Assembly: GCF_005116575.1 (NCBI RefSeq)
Contig: NZ_SWCN01000008.1
Coordinates: 169,036-233,035 of the forward strand
Reading direction: 5' to 3'
DNA: 64,000 nt
DNA from: Desulforhopalus sp. IMCC35007
GTDB lineage: Bacteria > Desulfobacterota > Desulfobulbia > Desulfobulbales > Desulfocapsaceae
Below the pieces are notes generated by a model. It was not told where the DNA came from and ran no database searches. It saw only the letters and a list, made by a program, of their open reading frames with translations. Position numbers and translations under genes: made by a program. Positions 27,704 to 36,702 of the stretch are shown here, one piece after another (the stretch's first letter is position 1; the number at the start of each line of letters is the position of its first letter).

Positions 27704-28204
27704 TTATTTCCTTTTTTTATCAAATTCCTGCAAACCGAATTCCTTTTCGTAACCGACCGTAAAATGTTCAGAGGCGCTATTGCGTAAACCTAAAAAATGT
27801 TTGTTATTTTTAGTAAACGGACAGACAGGGTTCTGACAGGGAGTAAAGCCAAATTTCATATAAAATTCCGGATTGCCCAGGACAAAAAGCGTGCTGTTTT
27901 TAATCTTTTCCTGGCGAAGAGCAAAACGAATAAGCTCCGCACCAATTCCCTGGTTCTGATATTCAGGTTTTACGGCAACCGGAGCCATGTGCAGACCACA
28001 AACCTCACCATTTTTATAAGCTTTTGTAAAAGCAATATAGCCTATAACCTTGTTGATATGAAGACAGACCCACTCTTCCATTTCGCACTGATTTTTATGC
28101 AGCTTTTCAACAAGGTTTACTTCATAATTACTTCGCACAAAGGATTGTTTTAACAGACCAAGGACCTTGGGATAGGTTTCAGTGGACACTCTACGTATTT
28201 TCAT
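27704..28204 (-). CDS. GNAT family N-acetyltransferase
   Basis: A 166-residue acetyltransferase. The acetyl-CoA binding motif A is VKPEYQNQGIGAELIRFAL (about 87-105), followed by VLGNPEFYMKFGF, typical of YhbS-like members. It should transfer an acetyl group from acetyl-CoA to an amine; the acceptor is not identifiable. The next gene (DUF1456) starts immediately after its stop codon. Confidence 0.87.
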   Translation of the reverse strand: MKIRRVSTETYPKVLGLLKQSFVRSNYEVNLVEKLHKNQCEMEEWVCLHINKVIGYIAFTKAYKNGEVCGLHMAPVAVKPEYQNQGIGAELIRFALRQEKIKNSTLFVLGNPEFYMKFGFTPCQNPVCPFTKNNKHFLGLRNSASEHFTVGYEKEFGLQEFDKKRK

Positions 28205-28245
28205 TCTCAGGCCTGGCTCAAAGGTTCTTCACTCTCAAAAACGTT

Positions 28246-28440
28246 TCACTCAACAACTTCCTTTACTCGTCCCACAGCACCATTTTCCAAGCGTACTTTA
28301 ATACCATGGGGGTGTGTTGGAGATTTGGTCAGGATGTCCCTGACGATACCCCGCTTCAACCTCCCGGAACTCTGATGCTCCTTGAGCACGATATCCACAA
28401 CAGCACCTGCCCGAATATTTTTTCTACTTTTTCCATCCAT
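28246..28440 (-). CDS. ywbE: YwbE family protein
   Basis: A 64-residue protein matching the YwbE (DUF2196) family: GAVVDIVLKEHQSSGRLKRGIVRDILT, then SPTHPHGIKVRLENGAVGRVKEV (read in parts). It is a small beta-barrel-like basic protein of unknown function, possibly nucleic-acid binding. A strong GGGAGG precedes the start. It lies between two small genes in the same direction. Confidence 0.88.
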   Translation of the reverse strand: MDGKSRKNIRAGAVVDIVLKEHQSSGRLKRGIVRDILTKSPTHPHGIKVRLENGAVGRVKEVVE

Positions 28441-28478
28441 CCTTATTTCTTCCTCACCTCCCAGCCTAGCCTGGCAGG

Positions 28479-28991
28479 TTATGATATCTGCTCAAAATAT
28501 AAAGAACGCTCTCGGTGGTCTCTGTTACGATCTTCATCCTCGATCGTTTCGACACCACAGATTTTATCGACATACGGTTCTGGTAGCGCAGCAGCTCTTG
28601 CCCCAACGACGATGTGTTCGATGTACCAGCTAAAAGGGTGAAGGGTGTTATCAATCGTTGTCGCATAGTAGAGAAAACCAGTCGCCTTTTCCCCTGTTCT
28701 TGTCTTTAATTGGACCTTTTTCTCCGCATAGCCATAGCCAAGCCCTTCTGCATCATCGAGCAATGATTTGTCCCGGTATTGCATGGAGTAGAGGACTCCA
28801 AAAACTGAATCGGTTTTCAGTCCGGTGAAATAGGCATCACCTTTACCGGATCCATCCATACCCGCTTTATGAAATTTCAACAGATGCCCGGCCAGGATAT
28901 ACACGCCAAGGGCTTTGGCACTTGGCACCCTTTTTTGCATGCGCAGCAAGGACATGTTCGAGCCGTAAGCAAAATAATTAATTTCTGTCAT
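28479..28991 (-). CDS. Gamma-glutamylcyclotransferase-like protein
   Basis: A 170-residue protein of the GGCT fold. The N-terminal YFAYGSNMSLLRMQKR is the substrate-binding signature, and DDAEGLGYGYAEKKV supplies the expected acidic catalytic region. Family members form 5-oxoproline from gamma-glutamyl amines or peptides. I chose the ATG at 28991, which directly precedes the conserved core; the frame is open 20 codons further but that part is lysine-rich and atypical. Confidence 0.85.
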   Translation of the reverse strand: MTEINYFAYGSNMSLLRMQKRVPSAKALGVYILAGHLLKFHKAGMDGSGKGDAYFTGLKTDSVFGVLYSMQYRDKSLLDDAEGLGYGYAEKKVQLKTRTGEKATGFLYYATTIDNTLHPFSWYIEHIVVGARAAALPEPYVDKICGVETIEDEDRNRDHRERSLYFEQIS

Positions 28992-29064
28992 CTGAGCCGC
29001 CTTCCTCTTTAACCTGCTTATTCGATAGCAATATTTTTTTTTAGGCCTCAACTAAGAAAAAAAG

Positions 29065-29586
29065 TTAAAACTCTATACCTTTCTGAGCCTTAATGCCATT
29101 TTCATACGCGTGCTTCAAAGGCTCCATAACCGTCACAGTATCGGCAACCGCTATGAGCTCAGGCACGGCATCCCGCCCTGTCAAAATGAGAGAAAGACGT
29201 TTGGGTTTATTTTGAATTAACTTAACAATTTCTGTAACGTCTAAAAAATCATAAAGGGGTAAATAGGTAATTTCATCTAGAATAATGAGATCATACTGGT
29301 CGCTGAGAACCTTCTCCCGGGCGATCTCAAACCCCTGCCGAGCGACCTCCCGGTCTTCGTCAATATTATCTTTTTTAAAAACAAAACCTTTACCGCAGAT
29401 AAACCAGTCAAGATTCTCTGTTTTACCAGCCATAACTCGCTCACCGTACTGACCCTGGCCTTTTAAGAACTGAATAACACAAACTCTGCCGCCATGGCCC
29501 AGGGTACGAAATGCAGTACCAAGAGCTGCCGTGGTTTTACCTTTCCCATTACCGGTATTTATAATTACTCGCCCGCAAGTCTCCAT
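29065..29586 (-). CDS. cobO: Cob(I)yrinic acid a,c-diamide adenosyltransferase
   Basis: A 173-residue P-loop adenosyltransferase (CobA/BtuR family). The ATP-binding loop NTGNGKGKTTAALGTAFR is at residues 10-27, with VIQFLKGQ, DLIILDEITYLPLY and LTGRDAVPELI following. It attaches the 5'-deoxyadenosyl group to corrinoids. TGGAG precedes the ATG. I saw no cobalamin riboswitch box upstream and no other cob genes nearby, so it appears isolated. Confidence 0.94.
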   Translation of the reverse strand: METCGRVIINTGNGKGKTTAALGTAFRTLGHGGRVCVIQFLKGQGQYGERVMAGKTENLDWFICGKGFVFKKDNIDEDREVARQGFEIAREKVLSDQYDLIILDEITYLPLYDFLDVTEIVKLIQNKPKRLSLILTGRDAVPELIAVADTVTVMEPLKHAYENGIKAQKGIEF

Positions 29587-30315
29587 AGTTTCTCCATTAA
29601 AATCTTACAAAATGACAAAAGAGTATATTCAAAGGATTCAAAGAAGGTCCCTGGTTTTTATTACTCTTTAGTCAATCAAAGAGAGGATAGCAACAGAAGA
29701 GGAGGGTATAAAAGCAGAATTACAAAGAGCCACCACAGGAAAAAATTCTCAGTAATGATGTTTTGAAAATATTTTCTGGTTCTGTGAACAATGATATCAG
29801 CAGAATCAAGACACTACGACCTCGTTGCACAGTACATGTGTATGCACCTCTCTTGAGAAGCAGAGCATCTGACCGAGGCCGCATCTATCCTTTTATCCAT
29901 TATTTTACGAATGATACTGTCTCTTGCCTTTGCACAACAATTATTTTCAGTCACTCCTTACTCTACCTCAAATTCAAAGAACCTGCCCAGGATAGGGAAT
30001 ACCGCAGAGCAAACCTGCAATCGGATCGTAGAAACTACAGGCCATACTTTCTGCCAATCCTTTGAAGATGCTATTGTTATCTGATGCAAATCGCAGTAAT
30101 GATGAACAGGCTGTATGAGGCTTAAATGCCATCTGGTTTTATCTGAATAACGAACAGTAGTTGTTGAGATAAAAAGAAAAATTGTTGCAGGTCTATACCT
30201 AAGTCATCACGGTTTGGCTTTATTGACTTAACCACAAACGATGCACCGCAGTACAAAATTTCCATGGACTGCGATGAAAAGCAAAAATATTACATATCAG
30301 GACGATTACACAGGC
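29587..30315. other. 729-bp intergenic region, no convincing gene
   Basis: It lies between the divergent cobO and epd genes. Short open frames exist on both strands, for example 29911-30084 (+), but they lack ribosome-binding sites and recognisable domains. Some AT-rich tracts fit promoters. One stretch near 29990-30090 reads like protein but stays unidentified and may be a relic. Confidence 0.5.
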
Positions 30316-31332
30316 ATGAGTTTTAAAGTTGCTATAAACGGTTACGGACGAATCGGACAATCGGTGCTGAGAGCCATCTACTCATCACCCTTTCGCTCAA
30401 AGTTCTCAATAGTTGCGATCAATGAACTGGCTGACATTGAGACCCTCACATATCTCACACGCTACGACACCACCCACGGCCGATTCCCCTATCCCTTGTC
30501 ATTTAAAGGTGATCAGTTGCGCATTGGAGACGATACCATACGGATATTCAGCCAGACTGACCCAGCATTTCTACCGTGGGCTGATCTTGATGTGGATCTG
30601 TTGTTTGAATGCTCAGGGACATTTTCTGACCGGGAAACGGCGGAAGTCCACCTGCAAAGCGGAGCCAGGCGTATCCTGCTCTCTCATCCCGCTACCCCGG
30701 CAGTGGATTCAATCATAGTTTATGGTTACAACCACTCACAACTCCATGCAGATCATAAAGTCGTCTCAAATGCCTCGTGTACCACCAATTGCATCGTGCC
30801 TATCCTGGATTTACTCCATCGTGAATTTGGCATCATAAACGGGGTAACAACAACCATTCATTCCGCCATGAATGACCAACCTATTATCGACAGCTACCAT
30901 CACACCAACCTGCGCCTTACCAGAAGTGCTCTACATTCCATAATCCCGATCGACACAGGTCTTGCCAAGGGGATTGACAGGTTGATGCCCCACTTGAGCG
31001 GCCGGTTTGAATGTCTTCATGTTCGTGTACCAACAATCAATGTCTCGGCACTTGACCTTTCTATTAATGTGAAAAGACCCACCACCGCAGATGCAATTAA
31101 CAGAGTTGTCAAAGCCGCATCTGAGGGTTCTTTACAGGGGCTCGTCGGTTATACAGAAGAGCCCCATGCCTCAATCGATTTTAACACAGATCCAAGATCT
31201 TCAATATTTGATGGCAGCCAGACGAAAGTTTGTGGAGATACCCTTGTAAAAATTTTCTGCTGGTTTGACAATGAATGGGGCTTTGCTAACAGAATGCTTG
31301 ATGTTGCCAATAAATGGCTCAGCCTTAAGTGA
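30316..31332 (+). CDS. epd: Erythrose-4-phosphate dehydrogenase-type GAPDH family protein
   Basis: A 338-residue NAD-dependent dehydrogenase. The nucleotide fold starts at VAINGYGRIGQSVLRA, and the catalytic cysteine is in SNASCTTNCIVP. The following THSAMNDQPIIDSYHHTN and RSALHSIIPIDTGLAKGIDRLMP differ from GapA and match E. coli Epd, including its length of 339. Epd oxidises erythrose-4-phosphate on the way to pyridoxal phosphate, though a GAPDH role cannot be excluded. I chose the ATG next to the Rossmann motif; it lacks a good Shine-Dalgarno, and an ATG at 30274 is an alternative. Confidence 0.8.
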   Translation: MSFKVAINGYGRIGQSVLRAIYSSPFRSKFSIVAINELADIETLTYLTRYDTTHGRFPYPLSFKGDQLRIGDDTIRIFSQTDPAFLPWADLDVDLLFECSGTFSDRETAEVHLQSGARRILLSHPATPAVDSIIVYGYNHSQLHADHKVVSNASCTTNCIVPILDLLHREFGIINGVTTTIHSAMNDQPIIDSYHHTNLRLTRSALHSIIPIDTGLAKGIDRLMPHLSGRFECLHVRVPTINVSALDLSINVKRPTTADAINRVVKAASEGSLQGLVGYTEEPHASIDFNTDPRSSIFDGSQTKVCGDTLVKIFCWFDNEWGFANRMLDVANKWLSLK

Positions 31333-31632
31333 TATTGCAGGTTATTTCGACAAGGTCTACTCCAGACTCCCCCCAGGCAATTGTACCATTGATTACATAA
31401 CCTGGAACTTTGAAACAATTAAAAATAGTAACTTTCGTCAATCAAACAGAGAGTTTTCTATGAAAAGATTACATTATAAAAAGTGCTGCAATTTCTTTTT
31501 GTCTGACAGGATATTGATAAAAGGCATACCCGCCATCCTCGCCATAGTCACCATCTGCAATATACGCTTGAAATACATGCAACATGCTCAATCCGTTTAT
31601 TAACCTACGTGATGATAACAGGAGATTTTACG
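31333..31632. other. 300-bp intergenic leader, no gene seen
   Basis: AT-rich region between epd and the next gene. The only notable element is the ribosome-binding module at 31620-31635, identical over 16 nt to that at 5900-5915. Confidence 0.5.
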
Positions 31633-32265
31633 ATGCAATGGAAACTCAACGACATACGCTTTCTTCATCCCCCATTTGATTTTGTCGGAACTTTTAGCAA
31701 TGAAAAAATGCAGGAACGTCATAAGGCAATGCAGGATGCAAAAATAAAAGAAATCCGGGCCGAACTTAGAAAGGCCACATTGCCAGCAGAGGCGATGTAT
31801 GTTCTCAACCCCACAGAACATATTCAGTTTCTCCTTAACAACCTTGAAAAATTTAGAGAAACAGAGACACTGGAAAGTACTGTTCTAAAACTGTACTACC
31901 GTAAAAACACCCCGTTTGCACCCGCCGGGGATTATGAAACCTGGGTTATGCTTTTTGGCTTATGCGATAAAAAAAAGCTAAAAGCACTCGGTAAACCGTT
32001 TCCTAAGGAAGGTTGTACCGCCTACAGAGGCTCCCTTACGAATATCCCCCATGGGCTCAGTTGGACAACGGATACAAAAGAGGCCAAATGGATCCTCAAC
32101 CGCTGGGAGGATAAGACGATGGGGGGAGGAACAGTCTATTCCGCCGTGATCAGGGAAGAAGATATTCTCATCTATTACGTTGATGGCAGGCAACAGGAGG
32201 TGATTGTCAAACCTGAAATTGTACAGCACATTGAGGCCCAGCCGATAACCTCAGTTACACTGTAA
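31633..32265 (+). CDS. Unknown protein, possibly ADP-ribosyltransferase-like C-terminus
   Basis: A 210-residue protein that I do not recognise. AGGAG lies 8 nt before the ATG at 31633, so I use this start rather than the open frame from 31609. Residues 1-100 are helical and charged (ERHKAMQDAKIKEIRAELRK). The second half has AYRGSLTN, GLSWTTDTKEAKWIL and a final QQEVIVKPE. This order (R, S-T, E) is reminiscent of ADP-ribosyltransferase-fold proteins, but the usual ExE is QxE and the similarity is weak. No signal peptide and no immunity-like neighbour is visible. Confidence 0.6.
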   Translation: MQWKLNDIRFLHPPFDFVGTFSNEKMQERHKAMQDAKIKEIRAELRKATLPAEAMYVLNPTEHIQFLLNNLEKFRETETLESTVLKLYYRKNTPFAPAGDYETWVMLFGLCDKKKLKALGKPFPKEGCTAYRGSLTNIPHGLSWTTDTKEAKWILNRWEDKTMGGGTVYSAVIREEDILIYYVDGRQQEVIVKPEIVQHIEAQPITSVTL

Positions 32266-32301
32266 TGGCCACCTGTAGTCGGAGAATGTTATTACGATTA
32301 T

Positions 32302-33501
32302 CTAGTCAAAAGAATCTGCCCAGCCGAGGGCCTCGACATAAAAATCACTGATCATGGTATCCGTAATATTGAGCTTTTTCTGAGCAAAGCGGAAAGCAAT
32401 CCAATTACCCGCCTCATAGGTTTCGATCAGGCGTACAAAGATGAACAGCTCGCCTTTTCTGGCAACAAGAGCCTCTTTCAGTTTTTCGGAAAGAGGCATT
32501 TTACCAATAATGTTCTCAATACTTTGGTCGAGCATTGCATCAATCGACATGAATAATCCAAGCAAAAAAAGTTCACTGCTCTCTTTTTTCAAATATCCGC
32601 CGACTTGCTCTAAAAACTTCGCCCTGATAATGGAGGCACGGATAAGTTCTCCCGGTTTATTTTCAGAGAGTTTGCTCGTGGCAATAAGGGAGACAAACAT
32701 CTTAAAACCATTTTCACCTAAAAATGAAATCGCCTGCCGAATTGATGACAGAGGTTGCAACCGTGAAAAATGTGATGAATTTATATATTTTAGCAACTTG
32801 TAGGTTAAAGAAACGTCCTGAGCCACCAACTCTGCCAGGGAATCTACATCAAATTCTGCAGAATTTATTTGGGAGATAAGCCGTATCAGCCCCATCTGAG
32901 ATGATGAAAGATCCTTATTTTTTAAAACCTCGGGTTTTGAAAAAAAATAACCCTGAAAATAGTCAAACCCCAGTTCTACAGCCTTATGGAATTCCTCATA
33001 GGTCTCAACCTTTTCTGCAAGCAGCTTGCAATTATACTGCTTGAGAGTTTTGACCATTTCCCCCAAAGTTGCCACAGGGGTGAGACGAAAGTCTATTTTA
33101 ATTATATCACTAAGATGAAGAAGCTCATCAAACTGTTTGGAATAGACAAAATCGTCCAGGGCAAGCAAGTAGCCTTTCTCTTTTAGCTCTGCACATGCAG
33201 AAACGATTTCCGGACCAGGACTTACATCTTCTAATATCTCAACCATCATTTTTTGTGGTGGAAAGAGCTGTGGTGTCCGGTTCAATATCAGATCTTCCGT
33301 AAAATTTATAAATACAAGTTTTCCAGCACCAACCTTTTCTATTCCAACTGTAAAAAAGGACGACGACAACAGGCTCGTTGTTGCGGTCTCCCCGTCTATG
33401 TCGGGAAATCCATTTGATTCACCTGAACGAAACAAAAGTTCGTAGGCATATATTTTTTTATCGATATCGAAAATAGGTTGTCTTGCGACAAATACATCCA
33501 T
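32302..33501 (-). CDS. EAL-HDOD domain signalling protein
   Basis: A 399-residue protein with an N-terminal EAL-like domain (FVARQPIFDIDKKIYAYELLFR) and a C-terminal HDOD domain (LYKL-type helices from about 205 on: VAQDVSLTYKLLKYINSSHF, ISFLGENGFKMFVSL). The catalytic EAL signature is replaced by YELLF, so phosphodiesterase activity is doubtful; such YuxH-type proteins usually act as regulators. I start at 33501, where GGAGAAT precedes ATG. It converges with the gene at 31633. Confidence 0.85.
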   Translation of the reverse strand: MDVFVARQPIFDIDKKIYAYELLFRSGESNGFPDIDGETATTSLLSSSFFTVGIEKVGAGKLVFINFTEDLILNRTPQLFPPQKMMVEILEDVSPGPEIVSACAELKEKGYLLALDDFVYSKQFDELLHLSDIIKIDFRLTPVATLGEMVKTLKQYNCKLLAEKVETYEEFHKAVELGFDYFQGYFFSKPEVLKNKDLSSSQMGLIRLISQINSAEFDVDSLAELVAQDVSLTYKLLKYINSSHFSRLQPLSSIRQAISFLGENGFKMFVSLIATSKLSENKPGELIRASIIRAKFLEQVGGYLKKESSELFLLGLFMSIDAMLDQSIENIIGKMPLSEKLKEALVARKGELFIFVRLIETYEAGNWIAFRFAQKKLNITDTMISDFYVEALGWADSFD

Positions 33502-34007
33502 CTTATTCTCCAGATTATTACAATTCTCATCACAACTCATTTTTTTTCAAACACAGGATAATGGTAGTGTATCACTACAGCTTGAAATTACAAAATTTTC
33601 TCTCAGATTATCTATTATTTTCGTGATCTATGCTTTCATCTTGGAAAACTTGCACCCTGGATCAAAGACATAGCCTATTGTCTCTTTGCCTCCCTCTCAG
33701 ACCTTCGGTCACCATGTAAAAAAGTCCAGCAGATTTTTTAGACAATGTAAACAACTGGGGCATTACAGCAAGGCAAGACATCGATTATCATGAGCCCTTG
33801 AGCTCAACTGTGGCAGGGTCGCAGGGTGTTTTTTATTTTTGCTAGAGCGATATGAGGTGCATTGCGATGGTAGCAGAACACAATTGGTTGGAATTTTAAC
33901 CCGTTATGGTATAAAAAGAACGTTGCAGACACTTATCAGCAGTTGCCAGGACAACTGTAGCAGGTTGAAAAAGAGGCTTTTACTCATCCAAAAAATCATC
34001 AATAATT
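33502..34007. other. 506-bp intergenic region, no gene seen
   Basis: It lies between the divergent EAL-HDOD and DUF1499 genes. Only short scattered frames occur. I looked for a cyclic di-GMP riboswitch consensus because of the EAL neighbour and did not find one. Confidence 0.5.
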
Positions 34008-34517
34008 ATGAACATTTTCTATATTCTGTCCGCACTCTTTTTGTTGTTGATTATTGGCTCAATTATAAAAAACCAGAAAACACCGCCGACCATAGGAGTA
34101 AAGAACGGCCAATTGGCCCCTGTGCCAAGAACCCCAAACGTGGTGTCCAGTCAATCTGAAGCTGAAGCGACCAGGGTTGAACCCTTTCCTTTTAAACAGA
34201 GCGGGCTAAAAGAAAGCAAAAATGCCCTGCTGAAAATACTTAACAATTATAACGACATTGACATTATCAAAGAAGAGAAAAACTACATCCACGCGGTGAG
34301 CACCACCGCAACCTTGCATTTTCATGATGACCTTGAATTTTTCTTTGATGAGCGCATACGGGCAATACATTTTCGCTCAGCATCCAGAGTTGGCTACTCT
34401 GATTTAGGACTCAATAGAAAACGATATAAGCAGTTGCTCTCTGACTATCTGGCATATAACAATTCATTTAACGGGCAAGGCCCAAAAGGTCATCTTGACA
34501 GTGCAGGGAGCCTTTGA
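34008..34517 (+). CDS. DUF1499 family membrane-anchored protein
   Basis: A 169-residue protein. An N-terminal hydrophobic segment (IFYILSALFLLLIIGSII) anchors it, with the rest probably periplasmic. The DUF1499 pattern is clear: LAPVPRTPNVVSSQS, then LEFFFDERIRAIHFRSASRVGYSDLGLNRKRY (read in parts). The usual PNCVSSQ cysteine is valine here. The function of the family is unknown. It stands alone, followed by overlapping inverted repeats. Confidence 0.85.
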   Translation: MNIFYILSALFLLLIIGSIIKNQKTPPTIGVKNGQLAPVPRTPNVVSSQSEAEATRVEPFPFKQSGLKESKNALLKILNNYNDIDIIKEEKNYIHAVSTTATLHFHDDLEFFFDERIRAIHFRSASRVGYSDLGLNRKRYKQLLSDYLAYNNSFNGQGPKGHLDSAGSL

Positions 34518-34539
34518 CACGGTACACTACTTATCAGGG

Positions 34540-34595
34540 TACGGTGTTATCCTATAGGGCGATTTGACACCGTATATGCCAGTGGCAAATCACCC
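34540..34595. repeat. Two overlapping inverted repeats
   Basis: Arms TACGGTGT (34540-34547) and ACACCGTA (34567-34574) form one hairpin. GGGCGATTTG (34557-34566) and CAAATCACCC (34586-34595, one mismatch) form a second that overlaps it, so the two cannot coexist. They lie between the DUF1499 gene and the convergent enoyl-CoA hydratase gene. Confidence 0.55.
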
Positions 34596-34727
34596 TGTAA
34601 AGCAGTCACAAAGAGAACATCATTTGACAAGGGTCTGCTTACCTTATCGTCATTGCAGCTCTCACCTGACTTTAGCACAGAACATGACGCCCCCCTGCGA
34701 TGCGCGATACCGGCGTCCGGCACCCTG

Positions 34728-35480
34728 TTACTTTTTCAGCAGCATCGTGATCCGTTTGCGTGTTTCTTCTGTTGCCAGCAAAGTACCAAAAATCTTCAAC
34801 TCATTGTCAATAACATCTTCAATGTTTGGCTGCTCTGCCTTCATAAGCTGCTTTGTTGCCATCAGAGAAGCCAGCGGTTGCTGTAACAGGAGCCGAACAT
34901 ACTCTTCTGCCACTTCTGAGGCTTTCCCCGGCTCAGAAACTGCATTTATGAGTCCCCAGGTATAGGCCTCGTCTGCCGAGAAAAATCGTCCTGAAAACAA
35001 CACGTCTCTTGCTCTTTTTTCTCCAATAATTTTTGAGAGCAGCACACTGGAACCACCTTCAGGACCTACGCCGAGATTCACAAAGGGGAGCCGAAATTTG
35101 CTTTTGCCAGAGGCAACAGCATAGTCACAGTGGAGTAAAAGAGTCGTCCCAATTCCCACGGCAACTCCTTCCACCGCGATAACAAGAATTTTTTTTAATC
35201 GGGCCACTGTTTTAAAAATACCTTGTACACATTCCATAAGAGGCAACAGATCATCACCAACAAGGTCAAGAAGATCATTCCCTGCTGAAAAATGTCCGCC
35301 TGCTCCTTCCAGTACAATGAGATGACATTCCGGCAAACCGTCAACGACTTCAAAAGCGGAAATCAACTCACGATAGGTCTGCATACGGATGGCATTCAAT
35401 TTATCCGGTCTATTTATCTGTATACGTGCGACTTTATTTTCACAGCTGACAATGATATCTTTATACTCTGTAAATTCCAT
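34728..35480 (-). CDS. Enoyl-CoA hydratase/isomerase family protein
   Basis: A 250-residue crotonase-fold enzyme. RIQINRPDKLNAIRMQTYREL opens the fold, GAGGHFSAGNDLLDL forms the CoA oxyanion hole, and GVAVGIGTTLLLHCDYAVAS follows. Position-specific catalytic glutamates are not obvious, so hydratase versus isomerase activity is uncertain. GGAGGGGAG precedes the start. It lies about 140 nt downstream of a HMG-CoA lyase gene in the same direction, suggesting acyl-CoA catabolism such as leucine degradation. Confidence 0.87.
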   Translation of the reverse strand: MEFTEYKDIIVSCENKVARIQINRPDKLNAIRMQTYRELISAFEVVDGLPECHLIVLEGAGGHFSAGNDLLDLVGDDLLPLMECVQGIFKTVARLKKILVIAVEGVAVGIGTTLLLHCDYAVASGKSKFRLPFVNLGVGPEGGSSVLLSKIIGEKRARDVLFSGRFFSADEAYTWGLINAVSEPGKASEVAEEYVRLLLQQPLASLMATKQLMKAEQPNIEDVIDNELKIFGTLLATEETRKRITMLLKK

Positions 35481-35622
35481 GCTCTCCCCTCCTCGCTTTA
35501 TCTTTACCAGAAACTCAACCTCATTCTACACTGTATGAAGAGGTACAATACTTTTACGTTAAGGTCAACATTGATATCTACTTGTACTGAACAGAAAAGA
35601 ATACGGGAACAACGTATGTTTT

Positions 35623-36492
35623 TTACATGTTCCGACCTAAATTCCGATAGATCCAAGTCGTGAGAGAACGGATTTTTTGTTGATCGACCCCTGTCTGGGC
35701 ACCAAGGGAGTCAAAAAGTTCTACAGCATCTTCCGTTGCGACATTTCCACCTGCATTTTGTACAAAGGGACAACCTCCAAGCCCACCTGTAGTAGTGTCA
35801 AATATTCTCACTCCGGCTTCATAGGCTGCTTGCATATTGGCAAGACCGAAACCACTCGTGTCGTGGGCATGCATCGATACAGACAGATCTGGAAGTTTAT
35901 TTTTCACCAGCGGGATTAATGCTCTGACATCTTCAGGCTGGGCCATTCCAGCGGTGTCTGCCAGATTTATTTCTATGGCTCCCGCTTCACTGAAAGATAC
36001 TGCAGTATCTACCACGCTTTTTTTATGAACAGGTCCCTCATCTGTACAACCAAAGGCACACTGAATCCCGGCCCGAACTGTTATCCCATTATGACAGGCG
36101 CTGCGAATGAGCTCTTCCATTGCACGGCATGCTATCTCTGAGCTCACCCCGGCATTTTTTCTGCTATGGGAATCACTGACAGAAACAGACATTGTAAGAT
36201 GGGTAAGACCGCACTCCATTGCCCGCTCCAGTCCTTTTGCATTCAACACTAACGCCGTCAATAAACAGTTATCGTCGAGCCCATGAATTGCCCTTACAAA
36301 CTCTGCTGTCTCAGCCATTTGCGGCACAATACGCGGGTGAACAAATGAACCGACCTGAACACGCCGCACCCCAGCCTCTAAAAGTTTCTGATATATAAAT
36401 ATTTTTTCTTCCAGTGAAAATATTTTCTGCTCAGCCTGCAATCCATCACGCAGGGTCTCATCCTCTAACAGTACTTGTGTCAAACATTTCAT
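35623..36492 (-). CDS. Hydroxymethylglutaryl-CoA lyase
   Basis: A 289-residue TIM-barrel lyase of the HMGL/DRE family. The N-terminal LLEDETLRDGLQAEQ holds the metal and catalytic Asp/Arg. The C-terminal GGLGGCPFVQNAGGNVATEDAVE is the HMG-CoA lyase signature with its catalytic cysteine. It would split HMG-CoA to acetoacetate and acetyl-CoA, the last step of leucine breakdown. The neighbouring enoyl-CoA hydratase would fit. Related carboxylase genes are not present in the window. Confidence 0.87.
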   Translation of the reverse strand: MKCLTQVLLEDETLRDGLQAEQKIFSLEEKIFIYQKLLEAGVRRVQVGSFVHPRIVPQMAETAEFVRAIHGLDDNCLLTALVLNAKGLERAMECGLTHLTMSVSVSDSHSRKNAGVSSEIACRAMEELIRSACHNGITVRAGIQCAFGCTDEGPVHKKSVVDTAVSFSEAGAIEINLADTAGMAQPEDVRALIPLVKNKLPDLSVSMHAHDTSGFGLANMQAAYEAGVRIFDTTTGGLGGCPFVQNAGGNVATEDAVELFDSLGAQTGVDQQKIRSLTTWIYRNLGRNM

Positions 36493-36702
36493 GGTTACTA
36501 TGTATTTCTCTGGTTATATCTCTACCCTATCGTCTTGTCGAAATTAGGAATTATCTTCAAGCCTGCTTTTTGAAAGCTAGGATTTAGACTTTATACTCTT
36601 TTTTAGGCAGTGTATCGTAGACAAACAAACAAGCGGGTCTGTTGCAGATGTATTACCGGCAGATTTATCATTATATCTCAGCTTTTTTTCACTTATTTCA
36701 AA

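Noticed and set aside
29587..29720. Possible cobalamin riboswitch ahead of cobO
   Set aside because: No B12-box consensus is visible on the leftward strand, and the leader lacks the expected length of structure.
29763..30065. 100-codon open frame in the cobO-epd intergenic region
   Set aside because: Starts without a Shine-Dalgarno, has atypical composition and no domain; neighbouring frames are equally open.
33541..34007. Possible cyclic di-GMP riboswitch near the EAL-HDOD gene
   Set aside because: The GEMM consensus core was looked for and is not present.
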